DNA of 64,000 nt from Paenibacillus psychroresistens. GTDB taxonomy: Bacteria > Bacillota > Bacilli > Paenibacillales > NBRC-103111. A model generated the notes under the pieces. The model did no database searches and was not told where the DNA came from. It saw nothing but the letters and a program-made list of their open reading frames with translations. Below are positions 1-8,824 of the stretch, in pieces. The translations under genes were made by a program, and so were the position numbers. The stretch spans positions 2,952,001-3,016,000 of the forward strand of contig NZ_CP034235.1 of NCBI RefSeq assembly GCF_009728935.1. The letters run 5' to 3'. Each line of letters opens with the position of its first letter. The stretch's first letter is position 1.

Positions 1-596
1 TCATCGGTATAGCAGCAGCGCTTATTGATTTAGTTATTGGAGTTATTTACGGTGGGATTGCTGCTTATTATGGCGGACGAGTAGATAGCATTATGCAGCG
101 TGTTATTGAAGTTGTTTATTCAATCCCTTTTCTGCTTTTGACGATTCTATTAATGATGACCTTAGGGCCCGGAATAAAATCAATTATCATCGCTTATGCC
201 ATTACAGGCTGGGTTACAATGGCTCGCTTGGTACGTGGTCAAATGCTTGTTCTCAAAGAACAGGAGTTTGTTTTGGCTGCTCGTACACTTGGAGCAAGTC
301 CTTGGCGAATTATATTTAAGCATTTAATTCCTAATGTTTTGGGTGTTATTATTGTACAGATTACCTTTGTTGTGCCTACAGCAATTTTTGTTGAGGCCTT
401 TTTAAGCTTTATTGGATTGGGGATTCGACCTCCTTTAGCATCATTAGGTAACCTGTTAAATGATGGAGCTCATTATATGAGATATCAACCGCATCGCTTA
501 TTGTTTCCAGCAGTTATGTTTAGTTTTATTTTATTAAGCTTTAATCTTTTGGGAGACGGCCTTCGTGACGCTCTCGATCCTAAGATGAGAAAGTAA
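1..596 (+). CDS. Oligopeptide/dipeptide ABC transporter permease (OppC/DppC type), 5' partial
   Basis: The C-terminal part of an inner-membrane permease that forms the channel of a peptide ABC importer. The reading frame is already open at base 3, so the start lies before the window. Hydrophobic segments alternate with the cytoplasmic EAA loop, visible as EFVLAARTLGASPWRIIFKH, the contact site for the ATPases; the end LLGDGLRDALDPKMRK is typical of OppC/DppC proteins. The stop overlaps the ribosome-binding site of the next gene, so it is the head of an operon with the two ATPase genes that follow. The substrate (peptide, nickel or other) cannot be decided because the binding protein is not in view. 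Confidence 0.9.
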   Translation, partial: IGIAAALIDLVIGVIYGGIAAYYGGRVDSIMQRVIEVVYSIPFLLLTILLMMTLGPGIKSIIIAYAITGWVTMARLVRGQMLVLKEQEFVLAARTLGASPWRIIFKHLIPNVLGVIIVQITFVVPTAIFVEAFLSFIGLGIRPPLASLGNLLNDGAHYMRYQPHRLLFPAVMFSFILLSFNLLGDGLRDALDPKMRK

Positions 597-609
597 GGAG
601 GTGAGATGA

Positions 610-1638
610 ATGAGCAAGCCCATCCTTGAAGTGAAGAATTTGCAGGTATCATTTAAAATGTATGTTGGTGAAGTTAAGGCTGTTCGTGGGGTCTCCTTTA
701 CATTAAATAAAGGTGAAGTGTTGGCTATCGTTGGAGAATCTGGCTGTGGCAAATCCGTTACAGCTCAAACCCTCATGCGTTTAATACCAACACCACCGAG
801 CTTTATTAAATCAGGATCGATTTTATTTGATGGCAAGCATGAAATTACCAAGCTTTCTGAAGGTCAGATGGAGAAAATTCGTGGAGCAGAGATGGGGATG
901 ATTTTCCAAGATCCTATGACATCTTTGAATCCCACTATGACTGTCGGCTCACAAATCACTGAAGGTATCATCAAGCATCAAGGAATGAGCAGAAAAGAAG
1001 CTTTGGTTCGTGCGGCTGAGATTTTGGCGCTTGTGGGCATGTCAAACCCGGAAGAACGCCTTCATCAATATCCACATGAGCTTTCAGGTGGAATGCGGCA
1101 GCGTGTAATGATTGCTATTGCACTTGCCTGTAATCCAAAGCTGCTTATAGCAGATGAGCCTACGACGGCATTGGACGTAACGATTCAAGCGCAAATTATT
1201 GACTTGCTTCGCCAAATTCAAAAGAAGACAGAAACCTCTATTATCTTAATTACTCATGATCTTGGAGTAGTTGCTGAGATTGCACAACGCATTATTGTAA
1301 TGTATGCAGGCAAGGTTGTAGAGCAAGGTAGTTTAGATGAAATTTTTTATAATCCCAAGCATCCTTATACCTGGGGGCTGCTTCGTTCTGTTCCGCGCTT
1401 AGATAGTAATAGGCATGATGAGCTTGTGCCGATTCCTGGGACTCCTCCTGATTTATTCGCGCCTCCGACTGGCTGCGCTTTTGCAGCAAGATGTCCTTAT
1501 GCTATGCAAATATGCAAGGAACAGGATCCGGAACATTTTATTGTTTCAGAAACACAAAGTGCAGCATGCTGGCTATTGCATGAGGATGCTCCAAAGGTTG
1601 AACGTCCGATTGAAGTTGGAGGTAGAGCAAATGGCTGA
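610..1638 (+). CDS. Oligopeptide ABC transporter ATP-binding protein (OppD/DppD type)
   Basis: A cytoplasmic ATPase of 342 residues that powers peptide import with the permease upstream and the second ATPase downstream. Visible motifs are Walker A GESGCGKS, signature LSGGMRQRV, Walker [13 protein letters not shown] and the switch histidine in ITHDLG. The C-terminal part has the OppD/F tail with [20 protein letters not shown] and further cysteines, the region known in this family to bind an iron-sulfur cluster. The ATG at 610 is preceded by AAGGAGGTGA; an ATG at 606 is in another frame. The gene overlaps the next by 8 bases, suggesting translational coupling. Confidence 0.93.
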   Translation: MSKPILEVKNLQVSFKMYVGEVKAVRGVSFTLNKGEVLAIVGESGCGKSVTAQTLMRLIPTPPSFIKSGSILFDGKHEITKLSEGQMEKIRGAEMGMIFQDPMTSLNPTMTVGSQITEGIIKHQGMSRKEALVRAAEILALVGMSNPEERLHQYPHELSGGMRQRVMIAIALACNPKLLIADEPTTALDVTIQAQIIDLLRQIQKKTETSIILITHDLGVVAEIAQRIIVMYAGKVVEQGSLDEIFYNPKHPYTWGLLRSVPRLDSNRHDELVPIPGTPPDLFAPPTGCAFAARCPYAMQICKEQDPEHFIVSETQSAACWLLHEDAPKVERPIEVGGRANG

Positions 1639-2587
1639 TAAACCAATTCTAGAAGTTAAAAAGCTAAAGAAGCATTTTCATTTAGGCGGTGGACGTGTCC
1701 TTAAGGCGGTAGATGATCTCAGCTTTGCGATTAATCGCGGTGAGACCTTTGGGCTCGTTGGCGAATCAGGCTGCGGAAAATCAACTGCAGGACGTACCAT
1801 TATTCGATTATATGAAGCGACTAGTGGCGAAGTGCTATTTAATGGCGAGAATATTCATAAGCTGAATGCTAAAAACAAGCTTCAATATAATCGTAATATG
1901 CAAATGGTTTTTCAAGATCCTTACGCATCTTTGGATCCGCGTATGACTATCGGGAAGATTATTGCTGAAGGCATTGATATCCACAAGCTATATACAGGTA
2001 AGCAACGCAGCGACCGAGTTAGCCAATTGTTGAATGATGTTGGACTAAATGAAGAGCATGCAGGACGTTTTCCTCATGAATTCTCAGGTGGTCAACGACA
2101 ACGTGTAGGGATTGCTCGTGCACTCGCGATTGAACCGCAGTTTATTATTGCGGATGAGCCGATTTCAGCTTTGGACGTTTCTGTGCAGGCGCAGGTCGTA
2201 AATTTGTTTAAGAAGCTGCAGAAGGACCGTGGCCTTACTTATTTATTCATTGCGCATGATTTGGCTATGGTGAGACATATTTCGGATCGTATCGGTGTAA
2301 TGTATTTAGGTAAAATGGTTGAAGTTACTACTTCTGAGAAGCTTAATGCCAAGCCATTACATCCCTATACGCAATCGTTGCTTTCTGCGATTCCTATACC
2401 GGATCCAGACGTTCAAAAGAAACGGGTGCGGGTCATTCTGCAAGGTGAGGTTCCAAGCCCGCTTAACCCACCAAGCGGTTGTCCATTCCGTACACGCTGT
2501 CCCCATGCTATGAAGGAATGTGCAGAGTCCATGCCACCGTTTAAAGAAGTAGAAACAGGACATTATACAGCTTGTCATTTATATTAA
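1631..2587 (+). CDS. Oligopeptide ABC transporter ATP-binding protein (OppF/DppF type)
   Basis: The second ATPase of the peptide importer, 318 residues. Walker A is GESGCGKST, the signature is FSGGQRQRVGIARALA, Walker B is FIIADEPISALD and the switch is IAHDLA. The tail LNPPSGCPFRTRCPHAM is the cysteine-rich OppF end. The frame stays open upstream to 1415 inside oppD, but the ATG at 1631 gives the normal family N-terminus [16 protein letters not shown]. It overlaps the end of the preceding ATPase gene and is the last gene before a strong terminator. Confidence 0.93.
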   Translation: MADKPILEVKKLKKHFHLGGGRVLKAVDDLSFAINRGETFGLVGESGCGKSTAGRTIIRLYEATSGEVLFNGENIHKLNAKNKLQYNRNMQMVFQDPYASLDPRMTIGKIIAEGIDIHKLYTGKQRSDRVSQLLNDVGLNEEHAGRFPHEFSGGQRQRVGIARALAIEPQFIIADEPISALDVSVQAQVVNLFKKLQKDRGLTYLFIAHDLAMVRHISDRIGVMYLGKMVEVTTSEKLNAKPLHPYTQSLLSAIPIPDPDVQKKRVRVILQGEVPSPLNPPSGCPFRTRCPHAMKECAESMPPFKEVETGHYTACHLY

Positions 2588-2601
2588 GCTACAATTTGAG
2601 G

Positions 2602-2635
2602 AATGCCCGATATTTATTATTCGGGCATTTTTTTT
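2602..2635 (+). terminator. Rho-independent terminator of the opp operon
   Basis: A perfect 9-bp stem AATGCCCGA/TCGGGCATT with a 10-nt loop is followed by a run of eight Ts, 15 bases after the stop of the second ATPase gene. Confidence 0.92.
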
Positions 2636-2662
2636 GACTAACTTGGCTAGGATGGATACAAT
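2634..2662 (+). promoter_or_regulatory. SigA-type promoter of bshC
   Basis: TTGACT (2634-2639) and TACAAT (2657-2662) are 17 bp apart. The -35 overlaps the T-run of the upstream terminator. Transcription would start near 2669, leaving a leader of about 145 nt before bshC that contains the large hairpin listed next. Confidence 0.7.
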
Positions 2663-2680
2663 CAGTAGAAGCCTTTATTA

Positions 2681-2776
2681 CTGGTAACGGGCAACAATTA
2701 ATTATTCCATTCCAACTGAAGCGAGGTTCCTCGTGTATAGCTTCGAATGGAAATGTGGCATGTTGCCCGTTAACAG
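2681..2776 (+). promoter_or_regulatory. Long nested hairpin in the bshC leader
   Basis: Outer arms 2681-2696 and 2761-2776 pair over 16 positions with one mismatch; the inner 12 bp, TAACGGGCAACA/TGTTGCCCGTTA, are perfect. Inside lie TTCCATTC/GAATGGAA (2705-2712/2745-2752), GAAGC/GCTTC (2718-2722/2740-2744) and a small GAGG/CCTC hairpin. The pairs are collinear, so a single extended structure of about 96 nt can form. No T-run follows, so it is not a plain terminator. I do not recognise it as a known riboswitch class. Confidence 0.6.
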
Positions 2777-2813
2777 TATTTATCATTCAGTCGAGAAAGT
2801 AGGGAATCATAGC

Positions 2814-4442
2814 ATGAGAGTGGAAGAGTATCCTTGGTCTAAAAGCCAAGCTTTAGCAGAAGACTATGTACATAATATAGAAAAAGCACGAGCTATTTTT
2901 CCATATCATCCTTCTGTTGAAGCTAATTGGTCTAAGCGAGCTAAATGGTTAGATCAATCCAACCGGTTTACAGCTAATCGCAGTGAGCTGGTTAAGGTTT
3001 TACTTGAATATAATAAGATTATCGGCAACACTTCGGAAGCAATTGAGAATATTAAGTCACTGGAAGACCCAAGCACGCTTGCTGTCGTTGGTGGACAACA
3101 AACAGGTTTGTTTACAGGCCCATTGTTAGTCATTTATAAAGCAATCACGTTAATTCAATCAGCCAAGCATGCTGAAAAGCTATTGAATCGTAAGGTTATT
3201 CCGGTTTTTTGGTTAGCTGGAGAAGACCATGATTTTGATGAAGTGAACCACACGTTTACCCTGACACAGCAGCTCGAAGTGAGCAAGATTAGAATTGATC
3301 ACCCTACTGGAATACGTTGTTCGGTTAGTAAATTAACTATTCAGCAATGGGAAGAGGCTATACAGCAGCTAGACAATTCGCTGATGCATACGGAATTTAA
3401 AGCGGGCTTAATCCATAAGCTAAGTGAGATTGGTGCACAATCACTCACATTGGTAGATTTCTTTGCACGAATCTTTGTTTGGTTGTTCCGTGAACAAGGC
3501 CTTATTCTTATGGACTCCGATAACCCCGCTATACGTGGATTAGAAGGTCCAATGTTTTCCCAATTATTACAGAAGCATGAGATAATCAATCAAGCTTATC
3601 TCCAAGGTAAAGATCGAGTTGAAGCTTTAGGCTATAAAGCGCAATCCGAGCTTGCTCCTCATAATGTTAATTTGTTCGTTTTTACCGATCAAGGTGAACG
3701 TGTCTTACTGCAGTGGGATGGTCATCAATATCACGATAAGAAAAAAGAACGCAGCTTTACAGTAGATGAGATGAACCATTGGGCCGAGACTTGTCCAGAA
3801 CGCTTAAGCAATAATGTGATGACACGGCCCTTAATGCAAGAATTCTTATTCCCTGTGCTTGCAACTGTTCTTGGGCCTGGAGAAATTGCGTATTGGGGCT
3901 TAACCGGACTGGCTTTTGAAGCTTTGGGCATGGAAATGCCGATTATTATCCCGCGAATGGAGTTTACTCTTATAGAAGGAACTGTAGCGAAGCAAATGGA
4001 TAAGTTTACTTTATCCTTTGAGACGGTAGTTGAAGAATTTGAGCTTTGGAAGCAGGAATGGTTAACTGCTCAGGATCAGCTAGGCTTGCCGGCACGATTT
4101 ACAGAGGCAAAGCAGCAGTTTAATCAGGTATACGGTCCGATAGTAGATACCCTAGCTGGAATTAATCCTGGTTTGCGAAAGCTCGGAGAAACCAATATGC
4201 ATAAGATTATCGAGCAAATGGAATTTCTTGAAGCAAAAGCAGTTGAAGCCAATTTAGTGCAATACGAAGCTGCGCTTCGACATCTGGATCGGATTAGGTT
4301 AACTTTATATCCACTCGGCAAACCTCAGGAAAGAGTGTATAATATAATAGGTTATCTGAATAAATACGGTGAAAGCTTCCTGCAGCAATTATTGGAGCTG
4401 CCTTATACGACTGAAGGCTCACACAGAATAATATATATTTAG
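2814..4442 (+). CDS. bshC: Putative cysteine ligase BshC (bacillithiol biosynthesis)
   Basis: BshC is thought to add cysteine to glucosaminyl-malate, the last step in making bacillithiol, the low-molecular-weight thiol of many Firmicutes. The protein has 542 residues, close to the roughly 540 of B. subtilis BshC (YllA). Recognisable family segments include VVGGQQTGLFTGPLLVIYKA, VIPVFWLAGEDHDFDEVNH and LATVLGPGEIAYWG. An in-frame GTG at 2733 would add 27 residues, but it lies inside the leader hairpin; the ATG at 2814 with AGGGA before it gives the expected N-terminus. In B. subtilis bshC also sits upstream of mraZ; here three genes separate them. The next gene follows after 14 bases. Confidence 0.9.
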   Translation: MRVEEYPWSKSQALAEDYVHNIEKARAIFPYHPSVEANWSKRAKWLDQSNRFTANRSELVKVLLEYNKIIGNTSEAIENIKSLEDPSTLAVVGGQQTGLFTGPLLVIYKAITLIQSAKHAEKLLNRKVIPVFWLAGEDHDFDEVNHTFTLTQQLEVSKIRIDHPTGIRCSVSKLTIQQWEEAIQQLDNSLMHTEFKAGLIHKLSEIGAQSLTLVDFFARIFVWLFREQGLILMDSDNPAIRGLEGPMFSQLLQKHEIINQAYLQGKDRVEALGYKAQSELAPHNVNLFVFTDQGERVLLQWDGHQYHDKKKERSFTVDEMNHWAETCPERLSNNVMTRPLMQEFLFPVLATVLGPGEIAYWGLTGLAFEALGMEMPIIIPRMEFTLIEGTVAKQMDKFTLSFETVVEEFELWKQEWLTAQDQLGLPARFTEAKQQFNQVYGPIVDTLAGINPGLRKLGETNMHKIIEQMEFLEAKAVEANLVQYEAALRHLDRIRLTLYPLGKPQERVYNIIGYLNKYGESFLQQLLELPYTTEGSHRIIYI

Positions 4443-4456
4443 AGAGGAAGATTACA

Positions 4457-5722
4457 TTGAGTACACAAGGAAAAAGTATTATTACGGATATCGCATTAGC
4501 ACCAGAGGGACATTTGAAAATTGATTGGGTCAACGCCCACATGCCTGTTTTGAATCGGATTAAAGCTCAATTTGAAAAAGAACAGCCTTTTAAAGGTTTA
4601 AAGGTAGCCATTTCCCTTCATTTAGAGGCTAAGACAGCTTATTTAGCAAAAGTCGTTAAAGCAGGCGGGGCTGAAGTTACCATTACGGGGAGCAATCCTC
4701 TATCCACACAGGATGATGTATGTGCAGCTTTAGTTGAAGATGGGATTACGGTATTCGCTAAATACAATCCAAGTCCAGCAGAATATAAAGAATTACTTAT
4801 TAAAGCATTAGAAACAGAACCCGATTTAATCATTGATGATGGCGGAGATTTGGTATCGATTCTTCACTCGGAACGTCGTGATTTGTTGGCCAAGGTGCGT
4901 GGTGGTGCCGAAGAAACGACAACAGGTATACTTCGCTTAAAAGCCATGGAGAAGCAAGGGCAATTGGAATTCCCAATGGTTGCGGTAAATGATGCATTTT
5001 GCAAATATTTATTCGATAATCGTTATGGAACTGGACAATCTGTATGGGATGGAATCAACCGTACAACCAACTTAGTTGTCGCTGGTAAAACAGTAGTTGT
5101 TGCAGGATATGGCTGGTGTGGTAAAGGTGTAGCGATGCGTGCCAAAGGTCTTGGAGCGCAAGTAATTGTTACAGAAATCAATGCGATTAAGGCTGTTGAA
5201 GCTTATATGGATGGCTTTTCTGTAATGACAATGGAAGATGCCGCAAAAGTAGGCGACTTCTTCGTTACAGTTACAGGTACAAGAGATGTAATTAGCAGCA
5301 AGCACTATAAAGTGATGAAGGATGGAGCTATTCTATCCAACGCTGGGCATTTTGATGTTGAAGTGAATAAGCCTGATCTCGATGCATTGTCCTCTGGCAA
5401 AAGAACCGTTCGCAAAAACATTGAAGAATATCAGCTCAAGGATGGACGTAAAGTTTATATTATCGCAGAAGGCCGTTTAGTCAATCTAGCTGCTGGTGAT
5501 GGACATCCGGCAGAAATTATGGATATGACCTTTGCGCTTCAAGCAATGTCATTGAAATATGTTAATGACCAATACAAAACCTTGGGCAAAACCGTAGTTA
5601 CAGTTCCTTATGCATTGGATGAGCAGGTTGCTCGCTTCAAGCTTGAATCATTGGGTATGGGGATCGATACATTGACAGATGCGCAAGTCAGCTACTTAGA
5701 CAGCTGGGCAGAACACGAATAA
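4457..5722 (+). CDS. ahcY: Adenosylhomocysteinase (S-adenosylhomocysteine hydrolase)
   Basis: Reversibly splits S-adenosylhomocysteine into adenosine and homocysteine with bound NAD, recycling the by-product of methyl transfer. Visible family signatures are SLHLEAKTA, DDGGDLVS, EETTTG, the catalytic stretch VNDAFCKYLFDNRYGTGQS, the NAD motif GYGWCGKG and SNAGHFDVEV. At 421 residues it is the shorter, archaeal/Thermotoga-like form without the insert of the longer bacterial type; some archaeal relatives prefer S-inosylhomocysteine, so the exact substrate is open. Start TTG at 4457 follows GAGGAAG. It appears co-transcribed with bshC. B. subtilis uses the Pfs/LuxS route, so this gene is a notable difference. 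Confidence 0.92.
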   Translation: MSTQGKSIITDIALAPEGHLKIDWVNAHMPVLNRIKAQFEKEQPFKGLKVAISLHLEAKTAYLAKVVKAGGAEVTITGSNPLSTQDDVCAALVEDGITVFAKYNPSPAEYKELLIKALETEPDLIIDDGGDLVSILHSERRDLLAKVRGGAEETTTGILRLKAMEKQGQLEFPMVAVNDAFCKYLFDNRYGTGQSVWDGINRTTNLVVAGKTVVVAGYGWCGKGVAMRAKGLGAQVIVTEINAIKAVEAYMDGFSVMTMEDAAKVGDFFVTVTGTRDVISSKHYKVMKDGAILSNAGHFDVEVNKPDLDALSSGKRTVRKNIEEYQLKDGRKVYIIAEGRLVNLAAGDGHPAEIMDMTFALQAMSLKYVNDQYKTLGKTVVTVPYALDEQVARFKLESLGMGIDTLTDAQVSYLDSWAEHE

Positions 5723-5736
5723 GTTAATTTAAAATA

Positions 5737-5777
5737 ACGCAAAAAAGCTGATCATCCAATGACCAGCTTTTTTGCGT
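5737..5777. terminator. Bidirectional terminator between ahcY and the C-S lyase gene
   Basis: A perfect 14-bp inverted repeat, ACGCAAAAAAGCTG/CAGCTTTTTTGCGT, has A/T runs on both sides and lies between convergent genes. Confidence 0.88.
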
Positions 5778-5791
5778 ATCTCCTTAAAGAG

Positions 5792-6964
5792 CTATTCTTC
5801 CCTAACAGCACGGCTGAATCTTTGAAGCGCCTCTTCTAATATAGAACGTGGACAAGCGAAGTTAATCCGCAAATAGCCTATACCCTCTGTGCCAAAGACA
5901 GAGCCTTCACTGAAAGCTACCTCTGCTTTTTGAAACATGAGCTTCTTAAGCTCTGCAACATCTAATTTAAGCTCACTACAATCCATCCATAGCAAGTAGG
6001 TCCCCTCAGGTGTCATTGCCTTTATCTGCGGAATTTCTTTGGCTATAAACTCTAATGCATAGGTTAAATTGCCACGTAAATAAACTAACAGCTCATCTAA
6101 CCATAGATCGCTGTCATTATAAGCAGCTTGTATGGCATCGGGGACAAAATAATTGGTCATATGTAAGCTTAGTGTTTTTAGGCGATAATCGAGTTTTCTC
6201 TTCAGCTCTTTATTTGGGGTCACGACAATGGAGGATTGCAGACCTGGCAAATTAAAGGTTTTGGATGGAGCTAGCAAGGTTAATGAGTTTTGGGCAAGCT
6301 CTTCGGAAAGGGAGGCAAATGGAATAAAGGGATGCCCTGGAAAGGTCAAATCACAATGAATTTCATCTGAAATGATCAAAACATTATATTGCAGGCTTAG
6401 TTCGCCTAAGCGTTGTAATTCTGCGTGTTCCCATACCCTTCCTCCAGGATTGTGCGGATTACAGAATAACATTAGCTTTGCGCCATCACGCATTAAAGCT
6501 TCCAAATGATCAAAATCTATTTCAAATCTGCCATTATTCTGCAGAAGCGGATTTATCGCTATCTGCCGATCATTCATCCGGATTACATCATAGAAGGGAT
6601 AATAGACAGGTGACTGAATGATTACGGAGCTGCCCGGTTCACTGAATAGCTCTACGGCTAGGCTGAGTGAAGTAACAATCCCAGGAGAATCTGTGATCCA
6701 AGCGGGGTCTATTTGCCATTTGTGTCTACGTTCAAACCATGATGTAATGGCTGATAAATAGCTCTCTGGACGAATGGTATATCCATAAATACCCTGAGCA
6801 GCTCTATCTTGTAGTGCTTTTTTGATAGCGGGTGGGCTTTCAAAGTCCATATCAGCTACCCACAAGGGTAGAATATCAGCATTTCCAAACAGCTTCTTGG
6901 ATTGATCCCATTTATAAGAATGGGTATTCTGTCTGGGGACAATACGATCGAAATTATGAGTCAT
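5792..6964 (-). CDS. MalY/PatB family aminotransferase, probable cystathionine beta-lyase
   Basis: A cytoplasmic PLP-dependent fold-type I enzyme of 390 residues. PatB/MalY proteins cleave C-S bonds of cystathionine or cysteine conjugates to give homocysteine or thiols, pyruvate and ammonia. The motifs NPHNPGGRVW, IISDEIHCDL and the PLP lysine in APSKTFNLPG are clear, as is the N-terminal LPLWVADMDFESPP. A GTG at 6973 is only 3 nt after the AGGGAG ribosome-binding site, while the ATG at 6964 is 8 nt away, so I use the latter. It faces ahcY across a shared terminator. With bshC and ahcY it forms a sulfur-metabolism neighbourhood, but it is transcribed separately. Confidence 0.88.
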   Translation of the reverse strand: MTHNFDRIVPRQNTHSYKWDQSKKLFGNADILPLWVADMDFESPPAIKKALQDRAAQGIYGYTIRPESYLSAITSWFERRHKWQIDPAWITDSPGIVTSLSLAVELFSEPGSSVIIQSPVYYPFYDVIRMNDRQIAINPLLQNNGRFEIDFDHLEALMRDGAKLMLFCNPHNPGGRVWEHAELQRLGELSLQYNVLIISDEIHCDLTFPGHPFIPFASLSEELAQNSLTLLAPSKTFNLPGLQSSIVVTPNKELKRKLDYRLKTLSLHMTNYFVPDAIQAAYNDSDLWLDELLVYLRGNLTYALEFIAKEIPQIKAMTPEGTYLLWMDCSELKLDVAELKKLMFQKAEVAFSEGSVFGTEGIGYLRINFACPRSILEEALQRFSRAVREE

Positions 6965-7116
6965 GCCATACACTCCCTAAAGTTTTCAAGTTAATTAACC
7001 ATTCTACTATAGCATTTTTTGCTGAAATAGGCTCACACCCTTAATTGCAACATTTTTCCTTTTTTTACGTTAAGGAGAATAAGCTCGCAATAAAGGGCTA
7101 AAAGGGGGCGTTTTGA

Positions 7117-8181
7117 ATGTTAGAGATAAACAAGAAGAAACCGAGCTCGAGAATGTGGATAAAAAATGGAAGTGGCCGAATCATGGCGGTAGTATGCTTA
7201 TGCATTTGGTTAGTGGTATCTGGATGTAGCAGCTCGAAAAGAGATGAAACCGCTTCACAAGATAATCTAAAAGTGGCCATCAGTGAAGAAGCACCTCAAG
7301 CAGCATCAGTGGCAAAAGATGCTAATTATACCTTAAGTGATACAGCGACAGAAAATCAAACTATAGGTATAGCGGCTGCCGCAGAAAGTAAAGTTGGATT
7401 TACAGCTGCAGCTTCAACGGATAGCTGGGATCGTAAAGTCATCTACAAAGGTAACTTAACGATGGAAGTTCCGGATTATGCGGTTGCCCAAACCGAAATA
7501 AATAACTTAGTTACTTTAACGGGCGGCTATATTTTACAATTTTCTGAGAATCAATCAACAGCTGAAAAAAGCGGCAACTACGTTATTAAGGTGCCGGCTA
7601 ATGGTTTCTCCTCTTTCATTCGTGATTTGGAGAAAATCAAGACCGTTTCTGACATCCGTCATAATATTCAAGGTCAGGATGTTTCGGAGGAATATGTGGA
7701 TTTAAGCTCACGTTTAAAGGCTAAACAAGTTGTGGAAGCAAGATTGCTAGCTTTTATGGAAAAAGCAGAAAAAACCGCTGAATTGCTTTCTTTCTCTAAT
7801 GAGTTGGGGAATGTACAGGAAGCTATTGAACAAATTAAAGGCCGCATGCGCTTTCTCGATCAGAACGTATCCATGTCAACGGTAGAAATACGCTTATATC
7901 AACAAGGGGCTGCTAAGATAGATGCCGGTGGAGATTCTACCTTGACACAGATAGAGGATGCACTAAAAGCAAGTGTGCATGCTTTGAAAGTGATAGCACA
8001 AGGCTTAATCATTTTTGTAGCAGCTGTACTTCCAGTGTTAATCGTGCTTGCCATCATTGGAATACCGCTTATTATAGTTATAAGAAAGCGAGCACGAAAA
8101 GCAGCATTAAATCCTTCACCTCCAGCTAGTTATATACAGAAAGTTGATTCAATGGAAGAACCGCCTAAGGATCTACCTTAA
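7117..8181 (+). CDS. DUF4349 domain lipoprotein with C-terminal membrane segment
   Basis: A 354-residue surface protein of unknown role. An N-terminal hydrophobic segment ends in a lipobox LVVSGC with Cys at about residue 37, so it should be a lipoprotein anchored outside. The middle, DRKVIYKGNLTMEVPDY through DQNVSMSTVEIRLYQ, matches the DUF4349 pattern, including a coiled-coil-like stretch. Near the C-terminus a strong hydrophobic segment (IIFVAAVLPVLIVLAIIG) is followed by RKRARKA. It stands alone between the divergent lyase gene and its own terminator. AAAGGGGG precedes the ATG. Confidence 0.82.
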   Translation: MLEINKKKPSSRMWIKNGSGRIMAVVCLCIWLVVSGCSSSKRDETASQDNLKVAISEEAPQAASVAKDANYTLSDTATENQTIGIAAAAESKVGFTAAASTDSWDRKVIYKGNLTMEVPDYAVAQTEINNLVTLTGGYILQFSENQSTAEKSGNYVIKVPANGFSSFIRDLEKIKTVSDIRHNIQGQDVSEEYVDLSSRLKAKQVVEARLLAFMEKAEKTAELLSFSNELGNVQEAIEQIKGRMRFLDQNVSMSTVEIRLYQQGAAKIDAGGDSTLTQIEDALKASVHALKVIAQGLIIFVAAVLPVLIVLAIIGIPLIIVIRKRARKAALNPSPPASYIQKVDSMEEPPKDLP

Positions 8182-8208
8182 ATAGTCACAATATTATAAT
8201 AAATATAA

Positions 8209-8239
8209 AAAAAGTCTTGCTAACTTAGCAGGACTTTTT
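8209..8239 (+). terminator. Rho-independent terminator after the DUF4349 gene
   Basis: AAAAAGTCTTGCTA pairs with TAGCAGGACTTTTT (one G-U pair) around a 3-nt loop and ends in Ts. It separates the lipoprotein gene from the dcw cluster. Confidence 0.88.
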
Positions 8240-8266
8240 GTTTTTACAGCGAATATTTATAAACTT

Positions 8267-8300
8267 GTGGTGAAAAGTGGGTAAAAGTGGTGGAAAGGGG
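8267..8300 (+). promoter_or_regulatory. MraZ operator: GTGG repeats spaced 10 bp apart
   Basis: GTGG occurs at 8267, 8277 and 8287 and GGGG at 8297, an exact 10-bp period with A-rich spacers (TGAAAA, GTAAAA, TGGAAA). MraZ proteins are known to bind direct repeats upstream of their own gene with helical-turn spacing, so this is most likely the autoregulatory operator of the dcw cluster. The last repeats overlap the mraZ ribosome-binding site. Confidence 0.8.
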
Positions 8301-8310
8301 TGGAGATCCG

Positions 8311-8748
8311 ATGTTTATGGGTGAATATCAACATAGTATCGATGAAAAAGGCCGTATTATCATTCCGGCTAAGTTTAGAGATGCGCTCGGATCCCATTTT
8401 GTAGTTACCCGCGGCTTAGATCAATGTCTTTTCGTTTACGCAATGGAAGAATGGACGATTATGGAACAAAAGCTTAAAGCACTGCCCCTAATGAAATCAG
8501 ACGCTCGCGCGTTTACTCGATTCTTTTTCTCAGGTGCTACCGAATGCGAACTGGATAAACAGGGAAGGGTAAATATACCGAATACCCTAGTGGATCATGC
8601 TAAGCTCGCTAAAGATTGTGTTGTTATCGGGGTATCCAATCGAGTGGAAATTTGGAGTAAAGAGACATGGGAAGGATATTCGCTGCAATCGGAGCAATCC
8701 TTTAATGAAATAGCTGAAAAATTGGTCGATTTTAACTTTGATCTCTAA
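8311..8748 (+). CDS. mraZ: Transcriptional regulator MraZ
   Basis: The conserved first gene of dcw clusters: a DNA-binding protein with two AbrB-like domains that forms a ring and represses its own operon. The 145-residue product starts [19 protein letters not shown] and repeats the fold around [14 protein letters not shown], the two DXXGR-type motifs of the family. The frame is open to 8287, but the ATG at 8311 gives the universal N-terminus. The 10-bp spaced GTGG repeats just upstream support autoregulation. Confidence 0.95.
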   Translation: MFMGEYQHSIDEKGRIIIPAKFRDALGSHFVVTRGLDQCLFVYAMEEWTIMEQKLKALPLMKSDARAFTRFFFSGATECELDKQGRVNIPNTLVDHAKLAKDCVVIGVSNRVEIWSKETWEGYSLQSEQSFNEIAEKLVDFNFDL

Positions 8749-8824
8749 ATATAAGATAAAGAAATAGAATTTAGCCATGCGAGTTTTTCAAGGAAACTCA
8801 GCTTATGCTTCCAGGAGGTTCATA

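Noticed and set aside
1415-1630. Long N-terminal extension of the second oligopeptide ATPase
   Set aside because: The frame is open but lies inside the preceding ATPase gene; the ATG at 1631 gives the normal family start.
2733-2813. GTG start for bshC at 2733
   Set aside because: It lies within the leader hairpin and adds residues not found in the family; ATG 2814 matches BshC.
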